Positions 63,586 to 64,000 of a DNA stretch of 64,000 nucleotides are shown here, piece after piece. The stretch spans positions 62,001 through 126,000 of the forward strand of contig JAIMAY010000002.1 in NCBI GenBank assembly GCA_023511725.1, in the 5' to 3' direction. The notes below the pieces were generated by a model. That model worked only from the letters and a program-made list of their open reading frames with translations, made no database searches and had not been told where the DNA came from. Position numbers and translations under genes: made by a program. The first letter of the stretch is position 1. Each line of letters begins with the position of its first letter. The stretch comes from Alicyclobacillus sp. (GTDB taxonomy: Bacteria; Bacillota; Bacilli; Alicyclobacillales; Alicyclobacillaceae).

Positions 63586-64000
63586 TCACTGCTGTATCGG
63601 CCCCGCCTTCCACAGCGGCCAGATCACAAAGTCCGCACGTCCGAGTATGCTGGCCCGCGGGACGAACTTGTGTATCCAATAGCGGCTGTCATCCGAATCC
63701 CCGCGGTTATCGCCCAGCATGAAGTAGCTGTTGGCCGGAACCTTATACGGGCCGAAATCGCCCGTGGTGGGGACCTTGAGATAGGGTTCGTTCAGCACCT
63801 TGCCGTTGATGTACACGTGCCCGTCGTGGATGCTCACCGTTTCACCGGGCATTCCCACCACCCGCTTGACGTAGATGGTCGTTGGATCATCCGGCGCCGG
63901 AAACAGGACAACCTCGCCGCGCCGAATCGGGAAAAACTCCGTCGCGATGTGGTTCACGACGATGGTGCACGGGTTGGGAATGGTGGGATACATGGATCCG
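63586..64000 (-). CDS. lepB: Signal peptidase I, 5' end outside window
   Basis: Only the extracytoplasmic part is seen. The window edge falls just before GSMYPTIPNP, whose Ser (codon 63994-63996) is the nucleophile. The general-base Lys is in YVKRVVGMPGETV, and GDNRGDSDDSRYW is box E. The N-terminal membrane anchor lies beyond 64000. The protein removes signal peptides from exported proteins such as the lipoprotein-free secreted S53 protease here. It is on the same strand as argR, 62 bp before it. Confidence 0.94.
   Translation of the reverse strand, partial: GSMYPTIPNPCTIVVNHIATEFFPIRRGEVVLFPAPDDPTTIYVKRVVGMPGETVSIHDGHVYINGKVLNEPYLKVPTTGDFGPYKVPANSYFMLGDNRGDSDDSRYWIHKFVPRASILGRADFVIWPLWKAGPIQQ

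Overview
The window reads as chromosomal DNA of a GC-rich Firmicute of the Bacillales. The core gene order on the right (yitT / ytoI-dnaE-pgpA-malic enzyme-accD-accA-pfkA-pyk ... trpS-icd-mdh ... polA-mutM-coaE) resembles the Bacillus subtilis ytoI-to-coaE neighbourhood. The high GC content, frequent GTG and TTG starts and an S53 (kumamolisin-type) acid protease point to Alicyclobacillaceae. That placement is an inference from gene content, not a phylogeny.

Left part (1-17 kb): the start of a cobyrinate a,c-diamide synthase gene (cut by the window edge) follows a divergent folD. Next is a three-gene inorganic-carbon/membrane-potential locus, mpsC-dabB-dabA, behind a structured leader. After it come a GNAT acetyltransferase, a DECR-type 2,4-dienoyl-CoA reductase, an array of nine 52-bp tandem repeats, a lipoprotein, an MBL hydrolase and a VOC protein. 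A scar follows: a broken acyl-CoA ligase, a truncated ORF, and an AT-richer Fic gene with a small downstream ORF. An Xaa-Pro peptidase, a hot-dog thioesterase, a PhzF protein and a 14-TM MFS exporter complete the section.

Middle part (17-32 kb): a co-directional cluster of sugar-binding lipoprotein, RbsA-like ATPase, RbsC-like permease, LacI-type regulator, two Gfo/Idh/MocA dehydrogenases and two sugar-phosphate-isomerase-fold proteins. The set matches the composition of 3-keto-sugar (levoglucosan lgd-like) pathways and has overlapping cre/LacI-type operators in front. Then come an amidase, a secreted S53 protease without a visible pro-domain, an SDR gene that lost its Rossmann N-terminus, an intact SDR, and a DUF5316 membrane protein. 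A perfect-consensus promoter drives tRNA-Leu(GAG).

Right part (32-64 kb): housekeeping genes. These are a lytic transglycosylase, coaE, mutM and polA, a ZIP-like transporter, a copper cluster (thioredoxin-like lipoprotein, ycnI, CopC-CopD-YtkA fusion), mdh-icd, and trpS with a T-box leader. They continue with pyk-pfkA, accA-accD, a malic enzyme, pgpA, a short dnaE that appears to lack the OB-fold, ytoI, yitT and coaA. Last come a pair of tiny His-containing membrane proteins, thiE-thiM-thiD-cysK, argR and the 3' part of a signal peptidase I gene.
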